The notes under the pieces were generated by a model. That model was not told the origin of the DNA and did not search any database. It saw nothing but the letters and a program-made list of their open reading frames with translations. The position numbers were made by a program, and so were the translations under genes. A DNA stretch of 64,000 nt from Pinus tabuliformis (Eukaryota > Streptophyta > Pinopsida > Pinales > Pinaceae), in assembly GCA_031772625.1 (NCBI GenBank), contig CM062817.1, positions 884,034,184-884,098,183 of the forward strand, written 5' to 3'. Below are positions 1 to 12,570 of this stretch, one piece after another (within the stretch, counting starts at the first letter, position 1; the number at the start of each line of letters is the position of its first letter).

Positions 1-18
1 GTTGGCATCTATGGGTCA

Positions 19-369
19 ACACCTCAACCTACCGAGATGGTGAGGTTAGCCATAAATTCAGTCTCAGAAGAATGGTAAGTGTTTGTCCAAAGTATCCTGG
101 GTGGAAAGGGATTGCTAGATTGCGAAGTAATGTGAGCCACTCTTCAGCAAGAAGAGATGAGGAGAGACTTAGTCAAGTGCAAACTTGATATCAAAAACAA
201 CAGTGGGATGAAGCCCAAGGAGGAGGAAGAAAATGTAGCCCTTTCATCGAAGGGGCAACAAGAGCAACGGAGGTAGAATAAGGACGTCCCAAAGATCAAG
301 TTCTTCCGATGTAGTGAATTTGGTCACTATGCTACACAGTATCCTCTCAAGAAGAAGAACAAGGAATAG
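19..369 (+). pseudogene. LTR-retrotransposon gag remnant
   Basis: Read in the frame starting at 19, the translation looks like the C-terminal half of a plant retroelement gag. It has a segment TEMVRLAINSVSEEW, then LQQEEMRRDLVKCKL, a Lys/Glu-rich linker and a degenerate zinc knuckle, FFRCSEFGHYATQYP. The first and last cysteines of the CX2CX4HX4C pattern are replaced by Phe and Tyr. Three in-frame stops interrupt it before a fourth stop at the end. It is cut off by the window start and no protease or RT follows, so it is a relic. The family is known to me as plant retrotransposon gag; the exact lineage is not certain. Confidence 0.6.
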
Positions 370-3300
370 AATCATGACCCGAAGGCTGCGTCCACAAAGA
401 TCAAGGAGGAGGAGTTTTCCATGGTTACCTGGATACCTACAGGGGAGAGGTGGGGTGATCTAGTACTGTAGTTTGAAATAACTGTAGATGGGTAGGATCC
501 TTGAGGAGTCCACCTCTCAGATCAACACCTTACTACGAGAGCCTAGATCAGAAGTAGCAGAATGGACCAATGTCAATTGGTGTAGAGGAGTGCCAGAGTG
601 ATAATTGTAGTGGCTAGGAGTGCTAGAGACTGATCATCACATAGAAGAATTGGCAGCAGTGGAGTTGGCACAATTCAGAGGTAGCAGCAACGCAGAGAGT
701 TCAAAGGGTCAACAGCAACACAGAGGGTTCAAAGTGGTCAGCAAAGAGACTAGCAATAGTGAGAACTCCAACAACATATGCATCATGTTGAACACATGTT
801 CAATGATTTTGGATTCTTTTCCGTTGTTGTGCAGTAGCAAGAATAGTTGGAGAAGGTTGTAGTGAAGATGCAGTATTGGCAGTGGCAGTGCTAGCAGCAA
901 CACAAATGCAAAACTTATGAGGGTTTCAGTGCATATGCAATGTTGGCAGTGGAAGGGTCAGTAGCAATACAGATGCAACATTTGCGAATTAGTTTGTGGG
1001 AAACGATTTCAGACATGAGCAGTGAAGAGGGAGATGTTACAGAGAAGGGTGAGGACCTAGATCAATTCATATCGCTAGTGATAGTGTGAGGTATTTCTCA
1101 CTAATCTTCTGCTAGTCAGATTCTCTGTATTAGATAGCCAGTAAGGCATCCAAATATTGTATTCAGAAAACTGTTGCTTAATAATGCAAACCCTCAGTTG
1201 TTCCACCCGTTTTCCCGCACTGGGTTTTTCCAGGGACATTTTTCCAAAAATAACGATGTCATGTGTTGTGTATTTATTATTTTCTCATTTTCTTATTTCC
1301 GCATTTAATTTAATTGTTGAAGGTTGCAGTGTATTAGTTTCGATATTTTTTGTAGGATGCAATAAATAATTTGTTCAGTGATTGAACAAATAGAAGATTC
1401 TTAATCAGTTGCTTCAGTAGAAATTTGGGTCTTCCAAATTTTCACACTCAAATTGCTAATAAAGTAAACAATCATATACTAATGATATCAATAGAATAAG
1501 GCTCAAAGGAAAGGAAAATATTTAGAATTGAAGGAAGTTAAGATCTAGAAGCAAGATCTTTCAAATTTGGAACAAGTCTGCACACTTACTCTAATTTGGA
1601 CAATAGTTGATGTTCATGGATCCAATTCATGACAAAATGCATGAGAATTAGATGATCGCTTTCAAAATGTTTGTTAGGAATGTTTCAAATATTGAAACTG
1701 TTCATTAATATGGAAGACCGATGTTACTGAAAACTCAATAGAGTCATAATGGATGCTAACATAATGTTCACCTATGTATTTGACACCAGCAGAATGAGTA
1801 CGTGATTTGATGCCCTACTTAATTGCATGTTCAATGCCAGCTAATCCCGTGCTAAATCTGTTAAGTGTGAAAATTTCACTACAAAGGTTTGATTCGCTAA
1901 TAGTGAAAAACGAAGATACATTGACATCTTCCTTAACTCTTTGAATAACCCTCATTAGTAATTGTTCTAAGATTTATTGCAATCCATAGCTCCAGATCTA
2001 CAAAATTTCCGAGGTTGTTCCAACATTTGAAATTGTCTATGCGAAGCAGTCCTGAACCTTGAATGTGTGTTCAATACTTAGTCAAAGTATCGCTACTAGT
2101 TCTAACTGACAAGTTGATTATGGTTGAAATATTTTGAAAATGTGCTAATGTTGTGTAGATGATTAGAAGCATATGTCTGTGCATAATTGATGAAAATTCG
2201 TGCTGATATGTATTGTTGCAGAGGAAAAGACTTAAGCTTGGTTCGTTAATTTTGATCTTATTGATTGATGTAACTTAAGCATAATATAATGAATGTCTGA
2301 TTGATGCACTAATGCTATAAGAAGAGCCAAATATTTATCATGCAAGTACTCTTCATAAGGCATACGACATATCTAGCTAGGGTTAGAGTTTTTGACAAGT
2401 AACACCACCTTCTGCAGGATAACAGAGTTATGATAAGGAAATGTGATAACAATGGTATGGCTTATTGAAAATTAACCAACTTCTTCAAAAATTGTTTCAA
2501 TAGAAACAATATATGACATCATCCCTTGCAATAGGCATCATACTACTAATATATATTGTTGTCCATAGAACAAGTAGATCATGTGAGAAGAAATTGCTAG
2601 TTCATACATTTGGTAATTGGAAATGTCTCACCCTAAAGATTAGGAACAGTTTGATGAAGCCTAAAATGACTAATTGAAGCAAGAATTAAGAGGAATCTAT
2701 GGATAAGCCATATTGATTGGATGGTAAAGATACAACTATTGATGATGTCTAATTGATGACTCTCTTGTTTATCAACGTAAGGGGGAGTTGTTTTTTAAGG
2801 TAAAAATGAAAGTCCTAGTCTTGATGCTTTATTCTCTGCACTTACTAATGGATATGTTGCTATTTCATATGTACATCTTGTAATAATTTGATAAACACCC
2901 TATCATTCGTAGGCCTCATTATGGAGACTTTGAGTTAATCTATGGGTGAGCCTCATATATTGGATAACTGCATATTGAGATATTTGTGTGATTCTCTTAT
3001 CTATAATCAAGGGTACAATACTAGAATCTAAGATTCAATGTATATTCTAAGGTTCGTGCAGTTGGCAGTGTGATGGATGGAAAGTGCACATCTAGTGTTG
3101 TATCTCTTGATTCGGTTGCTTTGTAAGCACTTTTGAGGATGAATGAATATACCAGCCAGTATGACTTATTATGAAGGCAGTTGGTGAGTCAGTTATGATC
3201 GTGCTGATAATCACCATTGTATATTGTGATATTCTTGAGTGGGATTGATTTTTTAGATAATCCATGTTCAACAAAAACTCCAAGTATTGGGCACTGCATT

Positions 3301-3472
3301 ATTTTGATATGATACATTGGAAAGATACCAAGCTTCATCATTGTTGGTTGGATGAACAAATTTTTGCCATAGCCTCTTGGTAAAATCAATATTATATTCA
3401 TATAGAGGTTAGGAGTCATGGAAGGACCCACTCATGAGGATCATGCTTCAGTTGGACATTGAGCTCTGGGAG
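370..3472. other. Unassigned sequence
   Basis: No open frame here looks coding. Positions 540-980 are rich in GCAGCAGTGG/GTAGCAGCAAC-like short repeats. The rest is AT-rich with only short chance frames. A purine run AAGGGGGAG near 2778 resembles a polypurine tract, but no LTR start, primer site or partner repeat could be found beside it. Confidence 0.5.
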
Positions 3473-4839
3473 TGATCGAAATATGGAATAGGATAAAAAA
3501 TTTGCTCCAAAATCAAAGTGCTCATAATCTCTCAAAACCTCAATGACCGCATCTGTCTAAGTGATAAGATTCCAATGCAACTCGTTTCACTCAAAACAGA
3601 GCTCGTATGAGAAAGATAGAGACTTTTGTTCGCTTTGTCAAACATGCAAAAATTTGGGTACAAGGTTGACTAGGATGCTCACTAGGCATCCGTACAACCT
3701 AGTTAGAAAAAATAATATTCTAACGAATATTCCCAAAATATTCCAATAGTTGGCTCAATTGCATTTTGACAATTTTCGGCATGCTATTGGTCAAAGGCAT
3801 TGAGGTGTACCAATGAGAGACTGACACGTGGCAAGCTGGAGACCACCACGTGCCCTCTCAAAGGTCGGGTAAAATGTTTTGGCAGGCCAAGGAATCGAAC
3901 TTACAACCTCACCCAAACAAATCCAAAGCCTTACCGATATGCCACACACATGTTACTTAACATACTACGAGCGCGACTTGTAATTAAAGATATGGTACAC
4001 GACGGTTGGGGAAAGAGAGGGCCAACCCTCTCTGCATATGACCATACACCATAATCGGAGGCCAGCGCTACGTGCTAAGCGGGGTTAACATTAATGAACC
4101 AATATTATCCCCTAATTAATTGTGTATTTAGTTGGCGGAATTTTGGCAGGTCCAAAAAATCCACCATCGCTCCAAATTTGGTGGGGTCAACTAGAGTTAT
4201 TCCAGATTTGGTGGAGTTTTCCTAGGGAAAACTGAAGAGACCTTAAATTTTGCTAAATTCGACCAATTTTGGTTTGCAAAGAGTCATTCGTAGATGATTT
4301 GGATGCTATGAACACAATGGAATAGGTTTCAGAGGTAGAAAGGCACTTTTATGTCATTTTTCTATGTTGAAGTTTAAGGAAGCCTAGGACCACCACGAGA
4401 GGAGGTCAAGCCTAGATCAACTAAAGTCCAATTGCAAAGCTTGGATAGTCATTTTTGGGGTTTTTGGGTCTTCTAAATCCAATGGAGTAGGTTGTAAAGC
4501 CATTTGAGCACTACAGGTGCATGTAATTAGAGACTTAACCATTAATCCAAAGAGGGCCTAGCGATTAAAGCAGGTCCAAGGAGATGTAGCCCAGGAGGGG
4601 TGAACTCCTTTATCAACTTTGTGTTATGAGTTGTTGTGTTTTAATTCTTTGCAATTTACTTGTTGTATATTTTTTTTAAACAACTAATTAACCTCATAAA
4701 TTTATCATAAAGGACACTTAATACTTGACACGCAATCCTTCATATTTTAGTTAATTTGAGACAATCCTAAACACATTTTTCTTTAATACTCATGAGGGAG
4801 CTTGCATAACATTAACAAGTTTGGCCAACATTCAGATCA
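3473..4839 (+). repeat. 5' LTR of element A
   Basis: This is a direct repeat with 7770-9092, clearly alignable over its whole length with many substitutions and small indels. Ends are TGATC...GATCA. It contains a tRNA-like segment on the minus strand at 3891-3944, which the other LTR also carries. Confidence 0.75.
3891..3944 (-). other. tRNA-derived (SINE-like) pol III A and B boxes
   Basis: On the minus strand, positions 3944-3934 read TGGCATATCGG, 9 of 11 against the A-box consensus TRGCNNAGTGG. After 32 bases, positions 3901-3891 read AGTTCGATTCC, 10 of 11 against the B-box GGTTCGANTCC. Order and spacing are those of a tRNA gene or tRNA-derived SINE head. A clean acceptor stem and anticodon arm could not be drawn, so it is not called a tRNA gene. 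Confidence 0.55.
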
Positions 4840-4842
4840 AGT

Positions 4843-4854
4843 TGGTATCAGAGC
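4843..4854 (+). other. Primer-binding site (initiator tRNA-Met), element A
   Basis: TGGTATCAGAGC is complementary to the 3' end of plant initiator tRNA-Met and sits three bases after the LTR end, as expected for minus-strand priming. Confidence 0.85.
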
Positions 4855-5053
4855 ACTGTTAGATCATTTTAACCCTGAGATGGTTTTCCAAGGTTAGCTA
4901 TAAAATTAGCTATTGCTTTTGTATTTGTGCAAGGAGAATTTAACTGTGTGCAAGTTTATGTGTGTAAGCTGAAGAAAGGAGATGGTCTGAGATGCTTCTT
5001 TGTTGATAAAATTTTTGAAGCTTTGTGAATCTTTTTGATGCATTACAAGTGTG

Positions 5054-6190
5054 ATGGCAACTTCAACAAGTGATGTTTCTAATCCATCTTCCTTAGCAAG
5101 ACTCTTTGATTTAGAGATGTTGCAAGAGCTTATCATCATGAGAGATATGGTGCAAGAGATGAATGAAGATAGGAAGGAGAACACTATACTTCAAGAGGAG
5201 TTGATGGCCATGAAGGAGGAGAAGAAAGAGCTTCTTGAAAATATGCATGAGATGGAGATTCAACTCCATGATGCCAAGGAAACCCTAGCCAAGTATGTGC
5301 ATGAAAATGAGGTATGAAATTCAAGTTTATCTTCAATTTCCTCTCAAAATGAATGTTTTGGTGCTTTTGAAAGACACACTAGAGGAATAGGGTCCAAATT
5401 ATTGATGAAGATGGGCTATGAAGGTAAAGGGTTAGGCAAACATGCACAAGGCATATTTGAGCCAATTGTTGTTGAGGAAAGGCCTAGGTATTTGGGTCTT
5501 GGTTATGGACAACATGATGGAGAATGCTCCAAAGCCAAGGAGGCACATGAAGGTGTTCCAAGAAGGAATTTCATTACATGTTCATTACCTCAAGCTTGTG
5601 AAGTTTTTATTAATGAGGAATGCAAAAAAATTTATACCCACTTTGCAAGAAGATGATCATAAGTATGCAACTAGTGGAAATGGAAAACAAGAGGATGTTG
5701 AAATCTCTAAGGTCATTGAAACCATTGTTGGTATTCCAAAAACAACCACTACCTCATCAAATTCGCCTCTTCAAGAAGGAAACAAAGGTGAATGTGCAAG
5801 GTATAAATCTACCTTTAATCAAGTTTCTTTTGATTATGATAAACATGGTAAATATTCACATAATATTTGGAGAAAATTTACATGCTCCTTTTGTGGTTTG
5901 AATAACCATATTGTTTCGAGGTGTTGGAAGAGGATAGCCATACACAGGAAACTTTCAAAGCAAAAAAGACAGAAAGCCAAAGGTTCATTGGATAATGGAA
6001 ACCATGTTGAAAAGAAGATGCAATTATTTTTCACTCATTGCCATAAGTAGGGTCATCTTGTAGACAAGCGTTGGACTTTGTATCCAAGAAGTCATCCACA
6101 ACATTTGAAGAAGGTGGAGAGAAATTTTGGCAAGAATGGAAAAGAGGATTCCATAATTGATGTGGGCCAGGATGATACATATGATGAAGT
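5054..6190 (+). pseudogene. Coiled-coil / G-patch / CCHC gag-like protein of element A, broken
   Basis: The only coding trace in element A. The frame from ATG 5054 gives an acidic helical N-terminal part rich in MKEEKKELLENMHEME-type heptads, probably a coiled coil, ending at TGA 5315-5317. The same frame reopens into a G-patch at about 5405-5515 ([19 protein letters not shown], then [10 protein letters not shown]). A frameshift at an A7 run near 5622 moves to the next frame, which has a complete CX2CX4HX4C knuckle at 5883-5924 (CSFCGLNNHIVSRC). A second knuckle near 6040-6080 has a stop inside and lost cysteines. G-patch plus zinc knuckles suggest nucleic-acid binding, so a gag-like role is inferred. 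No protease or polymerase follows. Confidence 0.6.
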
Positions 6191-7769
6191 GTAGCTGAAA
6201 GAAGTGCCATTGAAATGGTTTGGAAAGAGATGGTTAGATTTATTAACTAATTAAGGCCTTGCATTTCTTTTGATAATTGATGCAAATCTTGCCTTATTGA
6301 TGCATTTCCTTGTTATTTTGATGCATTTCTTTTCTCCTGAAAGTATGCTACATATTGCATGAAGCAAGATGTGGGAAAATTAGAGTTATGTTGACTCACT
6401 TAGATGAAGCAAAGAGGACAATTTTCAACTACAAATTTGCATGCATGTTGCATTCTTGAACTTGCATGTTTACACTAGGAAGGTGTTTGAAAGTGGAGTA
6501 TGTTGGCTCACTTTATTGTAGAATATTTGTTCATTTCAGCTCTTTAAGTACTCATACATACCAATGGGATTCTTGTACTTGTGATTGTACTTGTGAGAGA
6601 GTTGAGAATTGTTATACATGCATGAGAGTTTGTGTGTGTGAACAATGGAATTTTTAATAGTTTCATTGTGCTTGAACATGCATGAGTGATTTACTTGTGT
6701 TGATTGATTGCTTTGTTAACATGTATGTTGTGAACTTGAGAATGTTGATCATTTGCACATGCATGAGTGTTGGTTTGTGTGATCGATTGATCTTTACATG
6801 TATGTTATATCGACTTGGAAGAGTTGATTTTGTCTCCAAAGATGAAAGGGAGATGTGATGAATTGTTTCATGAGAACGTGGAATTCTTGTTGTAATCGTC
6901 AAGTTGTTGTACATGCTTTTGCTTGACTTGAAAATCATTTGTTTGAAGAAGCATGTTTTGTCAACTTGTGTTTAGTCGATGGTTTATACAGTAAGATGTA
7001 AGAGTACATAGCGATGTTCAAATGATGTGACATTTGTTGCTTTAAAGAAGCAGAAGGAAGAGGTCGTCAAACTATATTCTTGCATGCATTTTTTTCAAGG
7101 TTAATGATGTTTCTTGTGACAAGATGTTGCAGGATTTTGGAAGGTCCACACTTGAGCAAGAGACTCATGATTAGCCTTCATTCTCAAATCATGACATGAG
7201 AAGCATGTTAGTATTGGAGGATGATCGAATCAAGAAGCAAAAGTGGACAAAAATGCCAAAAAAAATTGTAGCAATTGTAGACCATTTTATGTATTGATGC
7301 CAAGAAGCGAAAGAGATGGTGAATGCATTCTTCTAGATGTAGAATTTGGAACCATGGAGGTAAAATAATGGTCATTTATTTTCTTTTTATTTCTGATATT
7401 GGAACTCATAGTTGTAGTTCACTCACATGGGCTTAACTTGGAAAGTGGTTTCCAAGGAGAAGCTTGCATCGAATGCATGTGTTGCAAAGGAGGAACATGA
7501 TTCTCAGTGGGAAGGCCATCAGTTAGCTTTCCAAGCACTGAGGGATTGCTTTGGTACAACAAGGTATTCAATCAGAAAGTAACCAACAAAAGGAGAACAT
7601 TGGTTGAAGTGCCAAGCCATCTGCAAGGCAAGGCATGTCAGTGAACGCAAGTGGTTGTCATGGAGATTTTTCCAAGTAGAGTCAATTGATAGAATTGGGA
7701 AGGAGAAGAGTATTAAGATCTCATCAGAACCAGCTTTTGTGGGTCCAAAATCATGTCAGTGGGAAGGCG
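6191..7769 (+). other. Non-coding interior of element A
   Basis: No convincing gene. Positions about 6440-6930 contain a diverged repetition of ACATGCATGAG/ACATGTATGTT phrases spaced by about 85 bases. The stretch ends with GTGGGAAGGCG at 7759-7769, the likely polypurine tract next to the 3' LTR. Confidence 0.5.
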
Positions 7770-9092
7770 TGATCAAAATCTGGATTGGGGGCAAAAATTT
7801 GCTCAAAAATCAAAGTGCTTAGAATCGTTCAAAACATGAATGACCATGTCCATCCTGGTGATAAAATCCCAATGCAACACGTTTCACTCAAAATGGAGCT
7901 CATATGATAAATATAGAGACTTCTATCTACTTTGTCAAACAAGAAAAAATTTGGGCACAGGGCTGACTGGGATGCTGACTAGGCATCTATACAACCTAGT
8001 CAATAAAAAGAATATTGTAAGGAATATTATTTGGAATATTCCAAGGAATATTATTTGTAATATTCCTAGAATATTCTGATAAGTGGCTCAATCGCATTTT
8101 GACAATTGTCGGCATGTTATTGATCAAAGGCATTGAGGTGGACCAATGAGAGGTTGACATGTGGCAAGCCCGAAGGCCGCCACATGCCCTCTCAAAGGTC
8201 GGGTAAAATGTTTTGGTAGGCCAAGGAATTGAACTCGCAACCTCGCCCACAAAAACCCAAAGCCTTACCACTATGCCACACACATGTTAAGTAACATACT
8301 ACGGGTGCGACTTGTAATTAAAGACATGGTACATGACAGTTGGGGAATGAGAGGGCCAGCCTCGCGGGCTAGCCCTCTTCGCATATGACCATACACCATA
8401 ACAGGAGGCCAGTGATACGCGCTAAGCGAGATTAATGTTAATTAACCAAGCTTATCCCCTAATTAATTGCAGATTTAGTTGGCGATAATTTGGCAGGTCC
8501 AAAAAATCTGACGTTGCTCCAAATTTGGTGGGGTTAACTAGAATTTCTCCATATTTGGTGGAGTTTTCCTAGGGAAAACTGAAGAGACCATAACTTTTTC
8601 TAAAGTCGACCAATTTTGGGTTCGAAAGAGTCATTCCTAGATGATTTGGATGCTTTGAACATAATGGAATAGGTTGCAGAGGCAGAAAGACACTTATGTA
8701 TCTGATTTTTCTATGTTGAAGTTTAAGGAAGCTTAGGGCCACCATGAGAGGAGGTCAAGCCTAGATCAACTGAAGTCTAGTTGCAGAGATTGGATAGTCA
8801 TTTTTGGGGTTTTTGGGTCTTCTGAATCCATTGGACCACTGCAGATGAATGTAATCAGAGAATTGACCATTAATCCAAATAGGGCCTATCCATTGAAGTA
8901 GGTCTAATGTAGCCCAGGAGGGGTGAAATCCTTTATCAGCTTTGTGTTATGAGTTACTATGTTTTAATTCTAGGCAATTTACTTGTTGTATATGTGTTTT
9001 AAACAACTAATTAACATCATAAATTTCTCATAAAATACACTTAATGCTTGACACATAATCCTTCACATTTTGGTTTTTTTGAGACGATCTTA
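7770..9092 (+). repeat. 3' LTR of element A, truncated by array D
   Basis: Aligns with 3473 to about 4765. The match runs to GAGACGATCT, then breaks where the copia LTR of array D begins with TGTTGATCAG at 9093. The missing end corresponds to 4766-4839 of the left LTR. Confidence 0.75.
8225..8278 (-). other. tRNA-derived (SINE-like) pol III A and B boxes, second copy
   Basis: On the minus strand, 8278-8268 reads TGGCATAGTGG, a full match to the A-box consensus. Positions 8235-8225 read AGTTCAATTCC, 9 of 11 to the B box, with 32 bases between. It sits at the same place in the 3' LTR as 3891-3944 in the 5' LTR, so it was part of the element before insertion here. Confidence 0.6.
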
Positions 9093-9480
9093 TGTTGATC
9101 AGTGGTTGTCATTGATGTTAACCCAAGTAGCAACAGGGGCTACCCTGATTGTGCAAGGGAATTTTGACTTTAAAATTCATATTATTTTGCATCAAATATC
9201 TTGTCAGTGGATTCTACTCGTCGAGATTTTTCTGTTGATATATGGTATGACTCCTAGTTCTTCACGGTCTGAGAGTTATTTGTGTTTGAAGTTAGTAACC
9301 CCAATTAGTGGGCTAAAACCCTATGGGATTGTGGCATGGAACTCATAATTGGTTGTGATCATTAAGTAGTCAATAATTAATAATATTTTTCGACTCCTAA
9401 AATCTCTCCAACATTCACTTGTTGAGGACCCTCTCAACTTAAGACATTCATATAAATAATTACCCTCATATCCTCCTCTT

Positions 9481-10043
9481 GTAGGGATTTTGTGGCTTCA
9501 AACCGGTCATCGTGGAATTTTCGCTATAACTTTTTTCTTCGAGGTTTCAGAAGCTTAAATTAAAACCCATTTGGGATGAAATCTTGATGAACCTCATGAC
9601 CAAATTTCAGATCTTGGTTCGCTATAGTTTTGATATATGATCTACAGAAGTTAGGGTTTTGACAGGCTCATGAATTCCATGTCAAACAGGTGATGTTGGA
9701 AACATCGTCATAACTTTCTCTCTGAACATTGGATTCAAATTTAGAAATTAGTCATAGAAATAGGACAAGATTTAGTTTGTTGAGTAGCATTTTCACGGCC
9801 CAAGGTGGCAACAGTGACATGTGGCACTTCGTACAAGTTCGCTCTACTAAACCAGGTTATAATTAGTTCATCATGGGAGATTGGGCATAACTCTTTCTTG
9901 AAGAATCCAATGTTGATTTGACCTATCAGGTTGCAAAGAGGACTCAGAGGGCTATGACAAGATGAAATTATGGCCCTAGAGATCTAAAATTACGTCAATA
10001 CAACCGATTCAATATCGATCTCCTAGAAGGAAAGAAAAAGCAT
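9481..10043 (+). repeat. Gypsy-type 5' leader module inside copia unit 1
   Basis: This block aligns with the reverse complement of 26655-27217, the region between primer site and gag start in gypsy element G. Shared stretches include GGTCATCGTGG, CATAACTTTCTCTCTGA and GGGAGATTG.GCATAACT. The same block is in unit 2 (13143-13716) and unit 3 (16909-17470). Confidence 0.7.
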
Positions 10044-11132
10044 GCATTCAAGGATCACTGCAGTAAGGACCACACATCAACAGTCAAGGGCAAGTCTCCT
10101 ACAACAAGGTATGTATGATTGAGTGTTTACAATTAATTTTTGAGTATCATCTCTGACATATTTTTTTGCAAGGAAACGTAAGTATATACAGGGTCTCGGT
10201 TATATCTCTATGTCTCTATATGTCACAGTTAGTTTTGATACCACATTTTGGATGTCCTATTCTCGATACTACACTTTTGATGCTACACCAAGTCTACTAA
10301 ATATATATGATGTTGTAAGTTCATGCTGTCTTTTCATAGTTTATAAAATGGTCTCTATTGTTGTACTTAGAACTTGGTTCATCACAAGTCTAGGGTCTGT
10401 CATCAGTTTCTATTGTATATATCTTTAGGTCAGTTATTGATATAGACTTGCATAGAGTCTAGGCCTATATCAAGAGTGGGAGTCTTTGTCTACTGCTGCA
10501 ACAAGTCAACAACAAAATTTACAAGAACATTTAAGGTATGCATTATAATTTTTATTTTTATTTATTCATTATTATTCACTTACATGTGTTTTGCAAGCAG
10601 AGGTAAGTTGAAGGGTATTTTGTTTTCCCTTTTGAGATTGGGTTTCATTGGGAAAAAGTGCATGCAAGTAGAAGAAGATTCAAGGATAGCATCAAGTGAG
10701 CATTCAAGAGATGAAGTATCAAATCAAAGGAAGCATTGCAGTGGGGTGTACTTTAAAGACATGACACCCATCCATATATTGTGAAGAAGTGTCAAGACCA
10801 AGAGTCATCATTGTAAAGTTGTAAAAGAGTCATTTGTAAAAGTGTCATCATTGGAAGAGTCATTATTGTAAAAGAATCAATCTGCCTAGAGTCGAAAAGG
10901 CATTGTTGGGAGGTATATGAGTCTCTGTTGGGACGATGTCATGGTTGGGTTGTAGGTTATAGTGTGATTGGGTGTTTGGTCAAAATCATTGTAAATCATA
11001 TTGTATCATGGATCATTGTCCCTGGTATGGGAATCCACACTCTTGTCTCATTTCAGTCATTATATGGTAGCAGGGAGGTGCTAGGCAGGTGCATGAAGTC
11101 ACCTACAGGTTGGAGCCTATGAACACTTCAAG

Positions 11133-12570
11133 GTGGTAGGTTGGTTAGGGCGTTGGGGCATCCATTCAGTTGATTACAGAAGAAACCAGGGCATTGGGGC
11201 GTCCTTCCAGTGGGAGCTGGAGAAGAATGCTTTTCTAGAATTCGAATGTTACCAATGTAACAATTTGGGACACTTGACCAAAGATTGTAAACTTGGAAGT
11301 TATTCAAAGAAATTCTCGCAACATAAACAATTTCTCCCATTACCAGATGGAAGCTATTAGGATGTTTCTCGCCTAGGCATACTCGAGAGAAATCAAGATC
11401 TACGAAATGGATGTTAAGTCAACCTTTCTAAATGATGAATTGGAAGAAGAAGTTTACATTGAACAACCCGAAGTTTTTCTGCTTACTGACAAAGAAAACT
11501 ACATTTGCAGATTAAAGAAGGCATTATATGGTCTCAAGCAAGCTCCTAGGACTTGGTATGATTGTCTTAATAGGTATCTACATCAAACAAAATTCAAGAA
11601 AGGAAGTGCTAACAACAATCTCTATGTGAAAGTGGATCAAGATAACCTAACGATTATCGAGGTATATGTGGATGATATAATCTTTGGAAATAATGATGAC
11701 AAATTATGTAAAGACTTTGCAAAAAAAATGTAAAGTGAGTTTGAAATGTCTATGCTTTGCGAGCTGACATACTTTTTGGGGCTTCACATTTCTTAGTAGG
11801 ATAAAGGAATATTCATATATCAAACCAAGTACATCAAGGAAATTCTCAAAAAATTCCATATGGAAGACTGAAATCCAGTCCTTACCCCCATGATAACAGG
11901 TTGCAAGTTAAGCTAAAGGATGTGGACCAAAGGTTGTATAGATCCATGATTGGTAGTCTCCTATATGTGACAACCTCCCGACCTGATGTGATGCAGGCAA
12001 TTGGACAAGTAGAAAGATTCCAAGCAGCACCAAAAGAATGTCATACTATTGCCGTCAAAAGAATTATTCAATATCTTAAGGGCACATCAGAATATGGTCT
12101 ATTGTATCCCAAAGGAAATGATCTGGTTAAATGTTGATGATTGTAAGAGTACTAGTGGAGCAACATTCTATCTAGGTGGTTGTCTTGTTTCATGGTTAAG
12201 TAAAAAGAAATCTTCAATCTCATTATCCACAGCAGAAGCAAAATATATCGCGGCAACAACTTGTTGTACACAAGTTATTTGAATGAAGCAAGCTTTGCAA
12301 GATCTTCAAGTCAAGTTTGGTAAGCCTATTCTCATATTTTGCGATAACACCAACACCATCAGTATCTCCAAGAATCCTATGATGCATTCCAAAACGAAGC
12401 ACATTTCGATTAAATATCATTTCGTTAGAGAGCGGGTCGCCGAAAGGAATATCAAGCTTGAATATGTTGGAACAAAGGAACAAATTGCTGACATCTTTAC
12501 CAAACCATTACCTCATGAAGCATTTGAGTATCTTTTCCAAAAGCTTGGGATTCTCCGAAGTTTTCATTAG
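11133..12570 (+). pseudogene. gag zinc knuckle fused to RT-RNase H (copia), unit 1
   Basis: A CX2CX4HX4C knuckle, CYQCNNLGHLTKDC, lies at 11247-11288. The reading then passes directly into the copia RT fingers/palm start without protease or integrase. RT continues at 11407-11733 ([43 protein letters not shown]). Stops follow, then the RT-RNase H linker at 11901 (YRSMIGSLLYVTTSRPDVM) and RNase H to 12570 (KSTSGATFYLGG; STAEAKYIAA; ADIFTKPLPHEAF). The copia domain order is normally gag-PR-IN-RT-RH. The same gag-to-RT junction is in units 2 and 3, so it predates the array. Several stops and frameshifts make it non-functional. Confidence 0.8.

Larger units (their letters stand above)
3473..9092 (+). 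mobile_element. Element A: non-autonomous LTR retrotransposon (LARD-like)
   Basis: Two long direct repeats (3473-4839 and 7770-9092) flank about 2.9 kb. The left repeat starts TGATC and ends GATCA, a perfect 5-bp inverted terminus. It is followed after a few bases by TGGTATCAGAGC, the initiator tRNA-Met primer-binding site. A purine-rich GTGGGAAGGCG lies just before the right repeat. The interior holds one broken gag-like frame and no RT, RNase H or integrase, so it must have moved with proteins supplied in trans. The right LTR lacks roughly its last 75 bases because array D is inserted at 9093; the missing end should lie right of the window. Confidence 0.75.

Noticed and set aside
2770..2800. 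AAGGGGGAGTTG as a polypurine tract with an LTR start
   Set aside because: No matching LTR, primer site or duplicated flank was found around it.
1157..3431. Short frames of 60-80 codons on either strand
   Set aside because: No family resemblance, no support from codon use or repeats; expected by chance in AT-rich DNA.
3891..3944. A functional tRNA gene on the minus strand
   Set aside because: A and B boxes are good, but no acceptable acceptor stem or anticodon arm could be folded by eye.
3800..4054. 84-codon frame on the plus strand
   Set aside because: It overlaps the antisense tRNA-like segment of the A LTR. The matching region of the other LTR is not open in the same way.
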